From NCBI RefSeq assembly GCF_000213655.1, contig NC_015554.1, positions 4,650,001-4,714,000 on the forward strand: 64,000 nt of DNA, read 5' to 3'. The notes below the pieces were generated by a model. The model saw only the letters and a list, made by a program, of their open reading frames with translations, was not told where the DNA came from and ran no database searches. Position 1 is the first letter of the stretch; each line of letters opens with the position of its first letter. Shown in pieces: positions 25,204-35,266 of the stretch. Origin of the DNA: Alteromonas naphthalenivorans. Lineage in GTDB: Bacteria > Pseudomonadota > Gammaproteobacteria > Enterobacterales > Alteromonadaceae. The position numbers were made by a program, and so were the translations under genes.

Positions 25204-27835
25204 TTCCTGCCCGCTGCTGCTTCTCGTGCTTTTCAGTCATAGCTAGAGCCAATGCCAGTGAGGGTGGCACGTTACGGAATAAGCATTGAAGAGTATCGGC
25301 CAACACCACACCCTCTGTGTATTTACCCGGTTCTTTACGAGCAGCCAACAGCATATGCTTTTGCTCGTCGGTCAGGTCTTTGAAGCGGGATATTTGCTCG
25401 ATTTCCTCCTTCGGGCAAACCATCGCTATCCACCACTCAAACATGCTGAGTAGCTTTTTGGCAGTGTCGGGAAAATCTTCCAGATTCTGGGTCGCCAACC
25501 ATAGCCAGGCACCCAGCTTGCGCCACATCTTGACGATTTTGACCAGGAATATGGCCAGTAGCGGATTGGTGGTAATCAAGTGGGCCTCGTCGCCGAGAAC
25601 AAAGGTAGGACGGTTAGAATACTGTTCACGCTCCACCACCCCATTGATCTGATTCATCAGCCCCATAAAACCCAGGGCGAGCTGATCTTCATAACCCTCA
25701 TTCGCCAGCAGTCCCATTTCCAGAATAGTAACATCTGCTTCCGGCCAGGCTTTACCACTTCGATTGAAGAAATGACCGGCAGTGCCAGAGCAGTACAGTG
25801 CCATTGCATCGGCCATATCTTTTGCTCGCTCCCGGCGTTTAGGTGTACTGTCTTCCTCCAGTGAAATTTGATTGAGTGCTGCCACCACATCTTCGGTGAG
25901 TACCATATCTTTACTGTCAGACGCTAACTTGTCCTGCGCAGCCTTGATGATGCCTTGCCGAATAGTCAGACGGTCTGCCCGTGACATCAAGGCTTCTTCT
26001 TTGCTATCGCCACCCGTAATCATAATGCGGGCTTTCAGTTCCATTTCGCCGAGCAAATCGCGCTCTTCGTCATCATCATCGCTGTCTGAGGCATCCAGCG
26101 AGGCTTCGCTGTTCAGGGTACGCTGCTTTGCAGCCTCTCTTTCCAGCATTTCATAGGCATCGGAAAACGGCGGCAAGCTAACGTCTTCTTTGGGGTGCAA
26201 TGTCACTTGATTGACCGATAGGCCGAAATACTTGCAGTAGTCACCAAATAACTTGAAGGAGCCACCTTTTTCGATCACATAGATACGCGCACCATAAATG
26301 GCCGCGACCTGTAGCAGAATATACACCATCAAGGCAGATTTACCCGATCCCGGTGGCCCCAAGACTAAACCAAAGGCATTCTTGGCTCGGTCTGCTTTAT
26401 TGAGTGGATCAAAAGTCAGCGGCTCACCACCCCGATTGAAAAACACCAGACCGGGATTGCCCGTACCTTTACTGCGACCATAAAACGGCAGCAAATTGGC
26501 CAGATCACTGGAAAACACTAAGCGACTTTTACGGCTCAGTTTGTCGTGCTTAGGTTCATAGTTCATCGGGAGTTGATGGATGTAGGTATCCAGTGGCAAC
26601 AACTCGTCTTTTTCTCGGATAGGATGCAGGCCGTTGGCCAGCAGCAAAGCATTGACTTCATTGGTGCGTTTTTGCAGTTCGCCTAAATCGCTGCCACGAG
26701 TAAACAGAGTCATAGTTGTCGGCAACAAATAGTCCCCGTGGGACATCCATTTCAATGCCTCTTTTGCATCCTGCTCTGCTGCCATCGCTTCGGCGGTTTC
26801 GCCCTTGGCGGCATTGAGAATCTGGACAATATGATTTTCAACATTGTCCTGTGGCATCACTGTAATGGTGATTGCCAGTACACAACCTTCGGGTAATTTA
26901 TCGAACAGCGCATAGAGATTGTCGCCAATGCGTCGTTCTCCCGTGAAATGCCCCGGAAAGGGTTTACGACGCAAGGCATCCACGGCAATGGCGCGATGCG
27001 GCATGTCGTCAAACCACCACACACCATGCTCTTGATCGGATTCCGGTTGGGATAGGAAAAGAAGCTGGGACAGGTCATGCCCAAAGGGTCGATCTTCCGG
27101 CTTGGGCAATTCAGTCAACTCCGTCAATGTGTCCAGGTCGCCGCCCGTAATATCTGCCGTTGGATTAAACCACCGTAACAGCCAAGCATATAAATCTTGG
27201 TCATCACAACGACGAATGCCAATACCTGTGGCAACCATCTGTGTCACAAAGCGCTCGGCCACCTGATTAATCTCAGTCACTGGATCGATGTTGTAGTGAT
27301 CCTTGGTATCTCGACGGCGGTACAAAAACACTCGAACTCGCCGAACTTTGCCACGCCAGTCTCCACCCGTCACCGTGGTATCTTCAAATAAGCCACCTTT
27401 ATGCGTAACGTGTTTAAAATGGCGCTGCATACGACCCACAAAATTATTGGTAAGCCGCTGATGCTCAGGATTCGATTGGCTTTGGCTTTCACTAGCGTAC
27501 TTATCAAGGTTTTTGGATAAGACAGACAGAGAATCTTCGTCGGACACATAACACTGCAACACAAAGGGATTGTCATGGGCAGGAATCGTATGATTAATAC
27601 ACGTCTGAATATTGGCCTGCACTTCTTCCAGAAATCGCTCGGATCGGGCTTCGGTCGATACACCCACAATCTCAAACATAGCCGCAGCACTGTAACCATC
27701 TTCCAATGTGAAGGCCTGACTTGCCTCATCAAAATCGACCCACGGCAACCAGTCCGATAGCGATTCAGGGCGGCGATACAACTTAGCCACATCGTTATCT
27801 GTCACTAAGTGATTGGTTTTTTTGTCCTTAAACAT
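25130..27835 (-). CDS. traC: TraC-like conjugative transfer ATPase (PFL_4706/TIGR03744)
   Basis: 901 residues, the VirB4/TraC-type motor that energises pilus and mating-pore assembly at the inner membrane. Walker A is GPPGSGKSA (~454-462). Walker B-like FVLGDEAHL lies at ~735, with WLATQNLEDF downstream. An acidic insert (ASDSDDDDEERD, ~580) is notable. It starts after CGGGAG and is 3 bp from the TIGR03751 gene. The convergent membrane gene overlaps its last ~74 bp. Confidence 0.92.
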   Translation of the reverse strand: MFKDKKTNHLVTDNDVAKLYRRPESLSDWLPWVDFDEASQAFTLEDGYSAAAMFEIVGVSTEARSERFLEEVQANIQTCINHTIPAHDNPFVLQCYVSDEDSLSVLSKNLDKYASESQSQSNPEHQRLTNNFVGRMQRHFKHVTHKGGLFEDTTVTGGDWRGKVRRVRVFLYRRRDTKDHYNIDPVTEINQVAERFVTQMVATGIGIRRCDDQDLYAWLLRWFNPTADITGGDLDTLTELTELPKPEDRPFGHDLSQLLFLSQPESDQEHGVWWFDDMPHRAIAVDALRRKPFPGHFTGERRIGDNLYALFDKLPEGCVLAITITVMPQDNVENHIVQILNAAKGETAEAMAAEQDAKEALKWMSHGDYLLPTTMTLFTRGSDLGELQKRTNEVNALLLANGLHPIREKDELLPLDTYIHQLPMNYEPKHDKLSRKSRLVFSSDLANLLPFYGRSKGTGNPGLVFFNRGGEPLTFDPLNKADRAKNAFGLVLGPPGSGKSALMVYILLQVAAIYGARIYVIEKGGSFKLFGDYCKYFGLSVNQVTLHPKEDVSLPPFSDAYEMLEREAAKQRTLNSEASLDASDSDDDDEERDLLGEMELKARIMITGGDSKEEALMSRADRLTIRQGIIKAAQDKLASDSKDMVLTEDVVAALNQISLEEDSTPKRRERAKDMADAMALYCSGTAGHFFNRSGKAWPEADVTILEMGLLANEGYEDQLALGFMGLMNQINGVVEREQYSNRPTFVLGDEAHLITTNPLLAIFLVKIVKMWRKLGAWLWLATQNLEDFPDTAKKLLSMFEWWIAMVCPKEEIEQISRFKDLTDEQKHMLLAARKEPGKYTEGVVLADTLQCLFRNVPPSLALALAMTEKHEKQQRAGIMKAQHCSELEAAFAVADALAKSR

Positions 27836-27838
27836 AAA

Positions 27839-28195
27839 TCACTCCCGCCCTGTATATTCGCCCGGCGCGGCAATATGATCCTGGGTATACAGCTTGAAGA
27901 ACGTGGTATAGCCCGGTACTGGATGACCTGCACCACTCAAATGGGGAAACACATACATGGTTAATGTTGGATTTGGTAGCCACTGAAAAGCCGAATCGGT
28001 TGCAGGAGTCGTTATCTGTACTTCGCGCTCTGGGCTGGGTATTGGCGCGGAATTTTCCCGCTGAAACTTGCTGTCGTGGATCGCTTTCATGCTCGGCATG
28101 TCTTTACCAAACACACGGCTTTTGGAACTGGCACAGCCGCTAATAAATATCGCACTAATCAAGATCAGTGTGAGCGTGCGTAGACTCTTGTGCAT
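27839..28195 (-). CDS. Conjugal transfer lipoprotein, TIGR03751 family
   Basis: 118 residues with a lipobox (IFISGCAS, Cys at ~20), KSRVFGKDMPSMKAIHDSKF and a C-terminal FPHLSGAGHPVPGYTTFFKL. It corresponds to the TraV-like small outer-membrane lipoprotein of the mating pore. The ATG at 28195 is used because a ribosome site (AGGAG) and the signal peptide start there; it overlaps the TIGR03752 gene by 41 bp. Confidence 0.85.
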   Translation of the reverse strand: MHKSLRTLTLILISAIFISGCASSKSRVFGKDMPSMKAIHDSKFQRENSAPIPSPEREVQITTPATDSAFQWLPNPTLTMYVFPHLSGAGHPVPGYTTFFKLYTQDHIAAPGEYTGRE

Positions 28196-29507
28196 AGCGC
28201 AATCTCCTAATAATGGAACTCTTATCCAGTGGTAGGCTACGATCCAGATGCACGGATACCGCCGCACCGGGATTTACCACCACCGCATCGAAACTTTGCT
28301 TTTGTCGAGCCAACAACCACTCGCTGACTTCATCCGTAGCCGACTGAACTGCTTCTCCTGCTGCCAGTTTGTTGATGTCACCGCTGACTGTGCTGGTTGT
28401 TGTACCTGTCAGTGCAGAGGTTTGGCGCTGCTGCTGGGCTTCGGCATACGCCGATCCCGCAGCGCCAATGGCGGCAAGCCCCACACGTTGAGATAAAAAG
28501 GTGGGCGCGTTGGTTACAAAACTTCCGGCAACACACGGCACGCCGCTGGGGTCAGAGATATAGCCCAATGGTTGCCCGGCACTGCTGTGATTCACAATGG
28601 AGCCATCTTCAAAAATAAATGTGGCAGACATGAGCCGTGCACTCACACAGGACAAATTCCAATCGCCAAATCCCAGACCGCTGAAAATCATTCCTTCGAC
28701 TTCGGGCAGTTCATGGCCATTGGCTAACAGGTTTTCTCTGCCGATATAGATTTTGACGGGGTACGGGTCAGGCGTTTGGCCTTCAACGGGAATACGGCCA
28801 ATTAATGCAGTCAGCGCCAGCCCATCGGTGAGCGTGGCATCTTTGGGCAAGGTATACACCGGCTCAATTACCACCTCCGATTTGGGTACCGATGTCTGTT
28901 CCTGGGTAGGTTCTGCGTTGCCCGTGGGGCCTTGCAACAAGCCGGTAAAGCGATTGTTTTCGCCACCTTCGGGTTCCGTCTCAACCCAGTCGATAGGGTT
29001 AAACCACTCACCCTGATTCGGGTTATCACGCAATACACCTTGCTCATCAAACCCAAAACCAATGGGTAGGCTATCTTCGTTTAACGGTGTTTTTGCCAAT
29101 GCTTGCTCGCTACGCACATCGGCCAGTTCGCGTTGCAAGCTCGCCAGCGTTTGTTCTAGTGAGGTAATGGTTGCTTTGGTATCCGCGAGTTGTTGCTGGG
29201 CTTCTTCACTGGAGTGCGTCAGTGCCGACAGTTGCTGGCGGTTTTCCAGCACTTGTTCCATCTTATCCTCAGTAGACTCGTGCAAGGCATCGGCTTTGCT
29301 GACCGCTTCGCGGGCATAAGCCTGTAATGCTCGGATAGTATCGGTTTGGGTATCGCCATCCTCGCGCTTGGCGGCAGGATCATAGCCTGGCACTTGATTG
29401 ATAGGCTGATGGCTGACTTTGCGCTCCGAGCACATCACCAGAGACAGACATAACACTGCGACCACTGCGCCGCCTATCAATAGCGGATTCATCCGTTTCT
29501 CAGCCAT
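28155..29507 (-). CDS. ICE protein, TIGR03752 family (TraB-like)
   Basis: 450 residues. One N-terminal membrane helix (~8-25), a long coiled coil (~45-135), and a beta-rich periplasmic C-terminal half with RIPVEGQTPDPYPVKIYIG and GLGFGDWNLSC. Fits TIGR03752, the TraB/VirB10-like scaffold spanning the envelope. AAGGAGG stands before the ATG. It overlaps neighbours on both sides (8 bp upstream, 41 bp downstream). Confidence 0.88.
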   Translation of the reverse strand: MAEKRMNPLLIGGAVVAVLCLSLVMCSERKVSHQPINQVPGYDPAAKREDGDTQTDTIRALQAYAREAVSKADALHESTEDKMEQVLENRQQLSALTHSSEEAQQQLADTKATITSLEQTLASLQRELADVRSEQALAKTPLNEDSLPIGFGFDEQGVLRDNPNQGEWFNPIDWVETEPEGGENNRFTGLLQGPTGNAEPTQEQTSVPKSEVVIEPVYTLPKDATLTDGLALTALIGRIPVEGQTPDPYPVKIYIGRENLLANGHELPEVEGMIFSGLGFGDWNLSCVSARLMSATFIFEDGSIVNHSSAGQPLGYISDPSGVPCVAGSFVTNAPTFLSQRVGLAAIGAAGSAYAEAQQQRQTSALTGTTTSTVSGDINKLAAGEAVQSATDEVSEWLLARQKQSFDAVVVNPGAAVSVHLDRSLPLDKSSIIRRLRYAQESTHAHTDLD

Positions 29508-30375
29508 CGCTTGCCTCCTTAACCTGATCGTTAGGATGAAGGACTACGCCCAAACTCTCGATGAAGGGTCGATCCGATACCAAGTACAAGGTGGTGGTAT
29601 CAGTCTCTTTACCAGAGGCTCCCAGAAAATCATGCTGGGTCACAGCGGTTAACCAGCTTCCTCGCAGTGCATAAGCCAGGTCAATAGCATTGTGCTTGTT
29701 ACCATCGTCAAAAACCAAATGGAGGTTTTGCTCAGTGATATTGCGTAGCTTTATCGCCGTTATGGTAAAACCACCTCCTTGCCAAGCCGCGATTGGGTGG
29801 GCTTTGACTCGCTGCCCACGCACTAACGACACAGATTGATGAGTATCAATAGGAATACGTTTTATCTGACTGTCGCCACGCAATAGACGCTCTGGCGCGT
29901 AAAACTGCTGTGCAGCGTAACGGGTTAAACGCACCCGCCAATCTTCAGTTTTGCGGGTATCAGTCTGATCTTTCGCCCGATTGGTCACTGCCTCCGGCTT
30001 CATCACCACCAGCTCGTCACTGACCGATTCAGAATAATTGGCCGTCACATCGAGTAGATAGATGGTCTGATCAATCAAACCTTGAACGCGGATGCGTGTG
30101 GCCGGAAAAGATTCTGTTGCCCGGATATATAAAACGCCATTAGCAGCGACCACAGATACCTTGCGCTTTAAGCTGTCTGGCAACCAATATCGAACATCAT
30201 CGGGAAAATGAATAATGCGTTCTTGATTGCGCTGTATGTGTACCGCAATCGGGCGCTTATCCCAGACTACCCTCTCCACCGCTGGCAACTGATCTGCAAA
30301 GGCTGACCTGGCAACAATCAGCATTACAAGTACAGCCACAATTATTGATGCTGGTTTATTTCGCTGGTACGGCAT
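29500..30375 (-). CDS. ICE protein, TIGR03749 family (TraK-like)
   Basis: 291 residues with signal peptide (cleavage near SFA-DQ). ERVVWDKRPIAVHIQRNQER and YLPDVTA-type strands form an immunoglobulin-like N-domain; the C-terminal half is beta-rich (GGGFTITAIKLRNIT). Fits TIGR03749, the TraK/VirB9-like secretin-type core component. Overlaps the PFL_4703 gene by 20 bp. Confidence 0.87.
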   Translation of the reverse strand: MPYQRNKPASIIVAVLVMLIVARSAFADQLPAVERVVWDKRPIAVHIQRNQERIIHFPDDVRYWLPDSLKRKVSVVAANGVLYIRATESFPATRIRVQGLIDQTIYLLDVTANYSESVSDELVVMKPEAVTNRAKDQTDTRKTEDWRVRLTRYAAQQFYAPERLLRGDSQIKRIPIDTHQSVSLVRGQRVKAHPIAAWQGGGFTITAIKLRNITEQNLHLVFDDGNKHNAIDLAYALRGSWLTAVTQHDFLGASGKETDTTTLYLVSDRPFIESLGVVLHPNDQVKEASDG

Positions 30376-31054
30376 GACTCACCTCCGGCATAAAGGGTTG
30401 ACCAATTTGCAGCTCAGTCAGCAACTCAGGTCGCATGGTCTCGTCGCAATCCAGCGCTAATCCCCAGGGATTTACTTCCTTATCCACATCAAAGCGCACC
30501 ACCCGCATGGGATAGCGCAGCCTGACATCTTTAACGGGGTGGCCATTGATAGATTCGGAGACATTGACATCCAGCCAAGTAAGCCAGGAACTGTTACTCT
30601 CGAATATCACCCGCGAGCGGGAATAGGAATGACCGAGAATTTCCTGAATACTGCGCACGCGCTGGCGAAGTTCACCCAAGCGTTGCTTTTCGTTCATATC
30701 GGCTTCGAGGGCTACCCGACAGCTCGGAGTCATAAAACCCTGCAACTTGTAGATTTGTTGCGGGTAGTCTTTCTCACCATCGGATGGCCAGCGATTCAGT
30801 TGCTGAAAGATGTAATAGGCGAAGGTGTAGACCAATGGTGCAGGCACATTGTCGAACTGCGTCACCATACCTTGCGTCAGATCAGGGGGAATATAGAGCC
30901 TCCGCGTTTCCTGCAAGACACCATTTCGCCACCACAACGCAGCAATGACTAAGGTTAGAAATACAATGGCTATGCGCAGTGAACGTATGTGATCGGTAGT
31001 AGCAATTAACCGGTTACGCGCCTGATTGTTGCGAAGGGATAACAAATCTTTCAT
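30356..31054 (-). CDS. ICE protein, PFL_4703 family (TIGR03746, TraE-like)
   Basis: 232 residues with one N-terminal membrane helix (~25-43), then a periplasmic VirB8/TraE-like domain (PLVYTFAYYIFQQLNRW, FMTPSCRVALEADM, YPMRVVRFDVD). The ATG at 31054 overlaps the TIGR03750 stop (ATGA); earlier in-frame codons lie in that gene. Inner-membrane/periplasm bridge of the mating pore. Confidence 0.9.
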   Translation of the reverse strand: MKDLLSLRNNQARNRLIATTDHIRSLRIAIVFLTLVIAALWWRNGVLQETRRLYIPPDLTQGMVTQFDNVPAPLVYTFAYYIFQQLNRWPSDGEKDYPQQIYKLQGFMTPSCRVALEADMNEKQRLGELRQRVRSIQEILGHSYSRSRVIFESNSSWLTWLDVNVSESINGHPVKDVRLRYPMRVVRFDVDKEVNPWGLALDCDETMRPELLTELQIGQPFMPEVSHAVPAK

Positions 31055-31413
31055 GGCCGCACCCTCCGGCCCACATCCCAAACCCGGCTATGGCGAATGA
31101 ACGGTGACTTTTTCAGGTGGCAGTCTTCCAGCCATAAGCGCAGCCGCAACTGGTAGAAACCCAGTGGACGACCACGCTTGAGCTTTTGCAGCACCGTGGC
31201 ACCAATGACTACCCAGCCGATGACGAGCAATAGGCCAATTCCCACACCCATCATCAAATAACCGAACAATCCGCAAATAATGATACTGGCAGGCACCAAT
31301 ACTACTGCACCGATAGTCACTAACATCATCAACTCTGAAAGCGAGCAGCCTCGAAATATCGACGGCTCGGCATTCAGACGCAGTGGCAAAAGCTCATTGC
31401 GTTCCATAGACAT
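31051..31413 (-). CDS. Conjugal transfer protein, TIGR03750 family (TraL-like)
   Basis: 120 residues with two close membrane helices (~27-48, ~52-73) and a basic C-terminus. NAEPSIFRGCSLSELM at the N-terminus is typical of TIGR03750 (DUF3487). It resembles TraL/VirB3-like small inner-membrane proteins. AGGAG precedes the start. Confidence 0.88.
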   Translation of the reverse strand: MSMERNELLPLRLNAEPSIFRGCSLSELMMLVTIGAVVLVPASIIICGLFGYLMMGVGIGLLLVIGWVVIGATVLQKLKRGRPLGFYQLRLRLWLEDCHLKKSPFIRHSRVWDVGRRVRP

Positions 31414-31423
31414 AACCGCGCTC

Positions 31424-31810
31424 CTAGATAATGCCTACGGCTTCGTTCAGGAAGAACGACACAACAGCCAGCAACGCACCTGCAATCACCGCCGTTAGAC
31501 CAACAGAACCCCAATCGGGATCGTTCGAGCTTCTGGCTTCATTGAACTTGGAGAGTAGAATCCAGCCAACCCATAAAAATCCTGCACCGGAGATCGCCAG
31601 TGCGATGTAATCAACAGCATCACCTGTCCAGCCCTCCATAAATTGCAGATAGTTACCATTGGGCGCACCGTTGGACGGGTTTACCGGCGTGGGTAATTGG
31701 GCCTGAGCTGTAATAGATAACAGCCCAAACCAAACTAATTGCCAGCGTGATCGAACAAATTGATAAACACGTTGCCGCTTGCGGTACAGCAGGACAGTTA
31801 AGACATTCAT
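31424..31810 (-). CDS. ICE membrane protein, TIGR03745 family (probable pilin)
   Basis: 128 residues with an N-terminal signal (cleavage near AQA-QL), PSNGAPNGNYLQFMEGW and two hydrophobic helices (~70-90, ~103-123). Fits TIGR03745, placed where F-like systems have the TraA/VirB2 pilin. AGGAG stands seven bases before the ATG. Operon spacing to TIGR03750 is 10 bp. Confidence 0.87.
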   Translation of the reverse strand: MNVLTVLLYRKRQRVYQFVRSRWQLVWFGLLSITAQAQLPTPVNPSNGAPNGNYLQFMEGWTGDAVDYIALAISGAGFLWVGWILLSKFNEARSSNDPDWGSVGLTAVIAGALLAVVSFFLNEAVGII

Positions 31811-31906
31811 TGGCGTTCTCCTATGTTGTGAGCCAATTGTGTGTCGTTGTTGCTGTCGCGTGGCGGAGCGAATAACGAGGTTTAAAAAGTCAGTAGTATT
31901 CTCAAG

Positions 31907-32146
31907 TCATTGAAGCAGGAAGCCCAAAACCAGAGTTAAAAATATCGGCCTGACCGAGCGAATGAGGAAGTCATAAAAATCTATTTTGCGCCTCGACCAG
32001 GCTTTCCACTGGGTATAGATGACCCAAACTGCCCAAATGTAGAGCACGGAGTAAAAGATCAGTAAAATAGTCAAGTTGAAGCTGCTCATGGGTACACCGA
32101 GGGTTGCCCCGGTGAAAGCAGCCTCCTGAGAGGCAGATACCGCCAT
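31907..32146 (-). CDS. ICE protein, TIGR03758 family
   Basis: 79 residues with two membrane helices (~23-45, ~62-78) and a basic linker (KAWSRRKIDFYDF), matching TIGR03758. Its ATG overlaps the stop of the RAQPRD gene by one base (TAATG). Probably a second small pilin-like or assembly membrane protein. Confidence 0.85.
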   Translation of the reverse strand: MAVSASQEAAFTGATLGVPMSSFNLTILLIFYSVLYIWAVWVIYTQWKAWSRRKIDFYDFLIRSVRPIFLTLVLGFLLQ

Positions 32147-32442
32147 TAGCGGTACTCCCCAGAGATAGAAGGCAGGGATCGCGGTTCACGGCGCTGATTG
32201 CTCAAAATATCGCCAACCCCCTCCTGAATACGCTCCAAGTCGGCCTTTAACTGCATGTAATCAACCTGCTGCCGGTCATTCTGGTTGACTGACTGCTCAG
32301 CCTGCTTAACGATGGAGCTGATAATGGCTAGCTCGGAATGCAGTCTTTCGAGTATCGTGCGCTCCTGATCGGTTACTGCATGTGTGCTGGTAGCGATGGT
32401 GGCCGAGATAATGCCTAAAAGTGCTCTATAGCGCATGATCAT
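32146..32442 (-). CDS. RAQPRD family ICE protein (TIGR01690)
   Basis: 98 residues with signal peptide (cleavage near THA-VT) and a helical mature part ending in RREPRS at the place of the family's RAQPRD signature. AGGAGAATGATC leads into the ATG. In this ICE class it normally follows TIGR03747 directly; here 17.5 kb of cargo separates them. First gene of the mating-pore operon running to traC. Confidence 0.85.
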   Translation of the reverse strand: MIMRYRALLGIISATIATSTHAVTDQERTILERLHSELAIISSIVKQAEQSVNQNDRQQVDYMQLKADLERIQEGVGDILSNQRREPRSLPSISGEYR

Positions 32443-32552
32443 TCTCCTGTTTGGTGGAGCTATGATCAGGGATAGTTAAAATGGGGACTATCGAAAAGCT
32501 TTCAGGATAGGAAGTAAGTTTCTAGCGAGATAATTGATCAAGGTACAAATTG

Positions 32553-34415
32553 ATGTGGACAGACAATGAAACCGATCGTGATTTCCTTAATTTTTCTACC
32601 GTAGCCACTACGGTTTCAGAGATTATCGCAAGGGCTAATGGGCAGCCTGTTTCTATTGGCGTTTCGGGAAGCTGGGGCGTCGGAAAATCGTCCATGATCA
32701 AACTTGTCCAAGCCAATCTAAAAAACACTTGTGATAATCCCAACGAAAAAAAATATATATTTGTTGAGTTCAATGCTTGGTTGTATCAGGGTTACGACGA
32801 TGCTAAAGCTGCGTTGATGGAAGTCATCGCTAGAACACTCGCAAAAGAGGCAGAACAGCAAGAAACAGCGATTGATAAGACTAAAGACTTGCTTCGCCGC
32901 ATTGATTGGTTACGAGCAGCAAAAACAACCAGCGGTGTAGCCGCATCACTCTTAACTGGCCTACCCATTGGAGGCCTTCTCGGTAGAGTTTGGGACTCGG
33001 GAGAAGCTCTACTGGATGGAGAAGTTACAGAAGAAGACCTAAAGTCTGCTAAAGAGTCAGGTAGCGAAGCCCTTCGAGAAGGGCAAAACTTTGTAAAACC
33101 GAAGAAAAGAAAATCTCCTCCCCAAGAGATAGAAGCAATTAGAAGAGGTTTCGAGAGTTCACTTGAAGAACTTGACGTTACGCTGGTTGTACTCATTGAC
33201 GATTTAGATCGCTGCTTACCAGAAACTGCAATTTCTACATTGGAAGCACTGCGACTATTCCTCTTCCTAAAAAACACAGCTTTTGTTATCGCCGCTGACA
33301 CAAAAATGATTCGCCATTCTGTCAGAAAGCATTTTCAAGATATGCCAGACGATCAGCTAGTAACCAACTATTTCGATAAGCTGATACAAATACCTATTCA
33401 AGTACCCAAACTCGGTGTACAGGATATTAAAGCTTACCTCTGCATGTTGTACATCGACCTTAGCAATATCGAACAACACGAAAAAGACAAACTGAGAGAA
33501 AGGATATGCAGACAGTTGTCTGAAACCTGGAAAGGTGCTCGTGTTGATAGACAGTTTCTGGAAGGCTTGTCACAAGAGCTCAATATCGAAATACCCGTAA
33601 AACTATCCACACAGATCGATCTTGCTGATCGATTAGCACCTTTAATGTCTTCGGAAACAGCCATTGATGCAAATCCCAGATTAATTAAGCGTTTTCTAAA
33701 CGCCATATCAATTCGCCTAGCAATCGGCAACGCCCAAGATATCGCGATTGATGAAGCCGTTCTGACAAAAATACTTTTATTGGAGCGTTGCGGTTCAGAT
33801 GATGCCTACAAAAAAATTGCGACATCTTGTGCAAGTAATGATGAGGGACTCCCGTCAGTTCTGAAGGATATTGAAGCCAGCTTAGAAGAAGGTAAAGAGA
33901 TTGATTGGCCATCAGAATTCGATACTCCGTTCTTTAAACAATGGGCTGCCTCAAAGCCACAATTAGCTGATATTGATATTCGTGGTGCGTTATATGTCAG
34001 TCGAGAACACTCTCCATTGCTCCTCAGCCATGAACAACTTTCATCGAGTGGCCTAGAAATTTTGCGTGCATTAAAAGAAACACCTGACATGGCAACAGCA
34101 CTTAAAGATTCAATTAATGAGTTAGCAACTGAAGATTTGAATCTGATAATGGATAAATTGCTGGAAATTGCCGCGCGCGAACAATCGTGGGGCGCACCGG
34201 ACATATTAACTGCCTGTGTAGTCGTTGGACAGTCTCATAAATCTGTTGGTAAACGTTTCGGAGCTTTTTTAAGTGAGCGCCCCGTAAGCCAAATCGAACC
34301 AAGCATTGTTCCAAAGATCGCTGAGGAGGATTGGGTCGATATTCCTTTTGATGTTTGGACAAAGTCAGACGTATCAGGGCCAGTAAAAAAAGCAATTCAG
34401 AAGAGTAAGGAATAA
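32553..34415 (+). CDS. qatA: QatA, KAP-family P-loop NTPase (anti-phage)
   Basis: 620 residues. Walker A GSWGVGKS at 39-46; FVEFNAWLYQGYDDAKAA (~70) is typical of KAP NTPases. The hydrophobic stretch ~130-145 matches the membrane-hairpin insert of that family. Walker B VVLIDDLDRC at ~212. In QatABCD this is the ATPase component. An ATG at 32553 follows a TTG at 32550; I prefer the ATG. It ends one base into qatB. It diverges from the RAQPRD gene, so the promoter lies in 32443-32552. Confidence 0.92.
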   Translation: MWTDNETDRDFLNFSTVATTVSEIIARANGQPVSIGVSGSWGVGKSSMIKLVQANLKNTCDNPNEKKYIFVEFNAWLYQGYDDAKAALMEVIARTLAKEAEQQETAIDKTKDLLRRIDWLRAAKTTSGVAASLLTGLPIGGLLGRVWDSGEALLDGEVTEEDLKSAKESGSEALREGQNFVKPKKRKSPPQEIEAIRRGFESSLEELDVTLVVLIDDLDRCLPETAISTLEALRLFLFLKNTAFVIAADTKMIRHSVRKHFQDMPDDQLVTNYFDKLIQIPIQVPKLGVQDIKAYLCMLYIDLSNIEQHEKDKLRERICRQLSETWKGARVDRQFLEGLSQELNIEIPVKLSTQIDLADRLAPLMSSETAIDANPRLIKRFLNAISIRLAIGNAQDIAIDEAVLTKILLLERCGSDDAYKKIATSCASNDEGLPSVLKDIEASLEEGKEIDWPSEFDTPFFKQWAASKPQLADIDIRGALYVSREHSPLLLSHEQLSSSGLEILRALKETPDMATALKDSINELATEDLNLIMDKLLEIAAREQSWGAPDILTACVVVGQSHKSVGKRFGAFLSERPVSQIEPSIVPKIAEEDWVDIPFDVWTKSDVSGPVKKAIQKSKE

Positions 34416-35266
34416 TGGGAACATCAAGTTCAAGCAATGGCCCTGGTTCAGGGATACCGATGGTACCGCCTTGGGCTGACAACCCCACGGAAACTCCAGA
34501 TGCTGGCCAGAGTGGTCAAGACGACAATCAATCAAGTCCTGAAGATAACAATGCCGGGGACAATAAAAAAGAATCTAATCCCCCTCCGCTAAACGCTCCT
34601 CCAGGGAGATTTGGAGGCGCGCGCAGTAGCCTAGGTGCTTTCGCTGGTGATGGCAGCTCAAGCAGTATGCGTAATGGAATTCGTCAATATGTGTCCAGAG
34701 GTTATGGCGGGGCTAAAAGTGCAGCGCGAAGAATGGGTAGCACTGCGTCTACTGCTGGTGGTTTAGCAGGAATATTATCTTCCGACACACGAACAACCAC
34801 CCAATCTGACCACTTTAATGCGCTGTCTTTTCAATCGAAAAACTCCGATGATGTTGTAAATGCAATCATTGAAGCTGTCAGACCTATTGATGGAACACAG
34901 GATTCCGAAGCTTCACGGGAATCTATCAAGGACGCATTGAGCGAGCTATTAGATAAGAACCCGGTTGCTGATTTATTAGAGCTGAATGATAACGACAAGT
35001 ATTTGGTCATAGAGACTTTTCTTGCCACCGATATTTATCAAAGAATTGCCTTAGACGTCGGGAAGCACATACAAGACAAGTCGCCCAATCCAGCAGCAGC
35101 AGTAAGCCGGTTAAAGCAGATAAAAGAGTATGTACGCGAGACGGTGAAGTCCTCATTTAAAAAAATAGGGAACAACCTAGCCTCGCTGTCACAGAACCAG
35201 GTTACTCAGCTAGCCCGCAGTGTATTAGAAGACACATACGAAGTATTTGAGGACTATACGCGATGA
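34415..35266 (+). CDS. qatB: QatB, Qat system component
   Basis: 283 residues. A Gly/Ser/Pro-rich disordered first third (GTSSSSNGPGSGIPMVPPW) matches the characteristic QatB start, followed by a helical C-terminal half. The enzymatic role is not established. It is coupled on both sides: ATG shares the qatA stop, and qatC starts 4 bp before its end. Identification rests mainly on operon position and the N-terminal motif. Confidence 0.85.
   Translation: MGTSSSSNGPGSGIPMVPPWADNPTETPDAGQSGQDDNQSSPEDNNAGDNKKESNPPPLNAPPGRFGGARSSLGAFAGDGSSSSMRNGIRQYVSRGYGGAKSAARRMGSTASTAGGLAGILSSDTRTTTQSDHFNALSFQSKNSDDVVNAIIEAVRPIDGTQDSEASRESIKDALSELLDKNPVADLLELNDNDKYLVIETFLATDIYQRIALDVGKHIQDKSPNPAAAVSRLKQIKEYVRETVKSSFKKIGNNLASLSQNQVTQLARSVLEDTYEVFEDYTR

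Noticed and set aside
25317..26483. Several plus-strand open frames inside the TraC region
   Set aside because: They are shadows of the 901-aa ATPase gene, whose motifs and operon position are clear.
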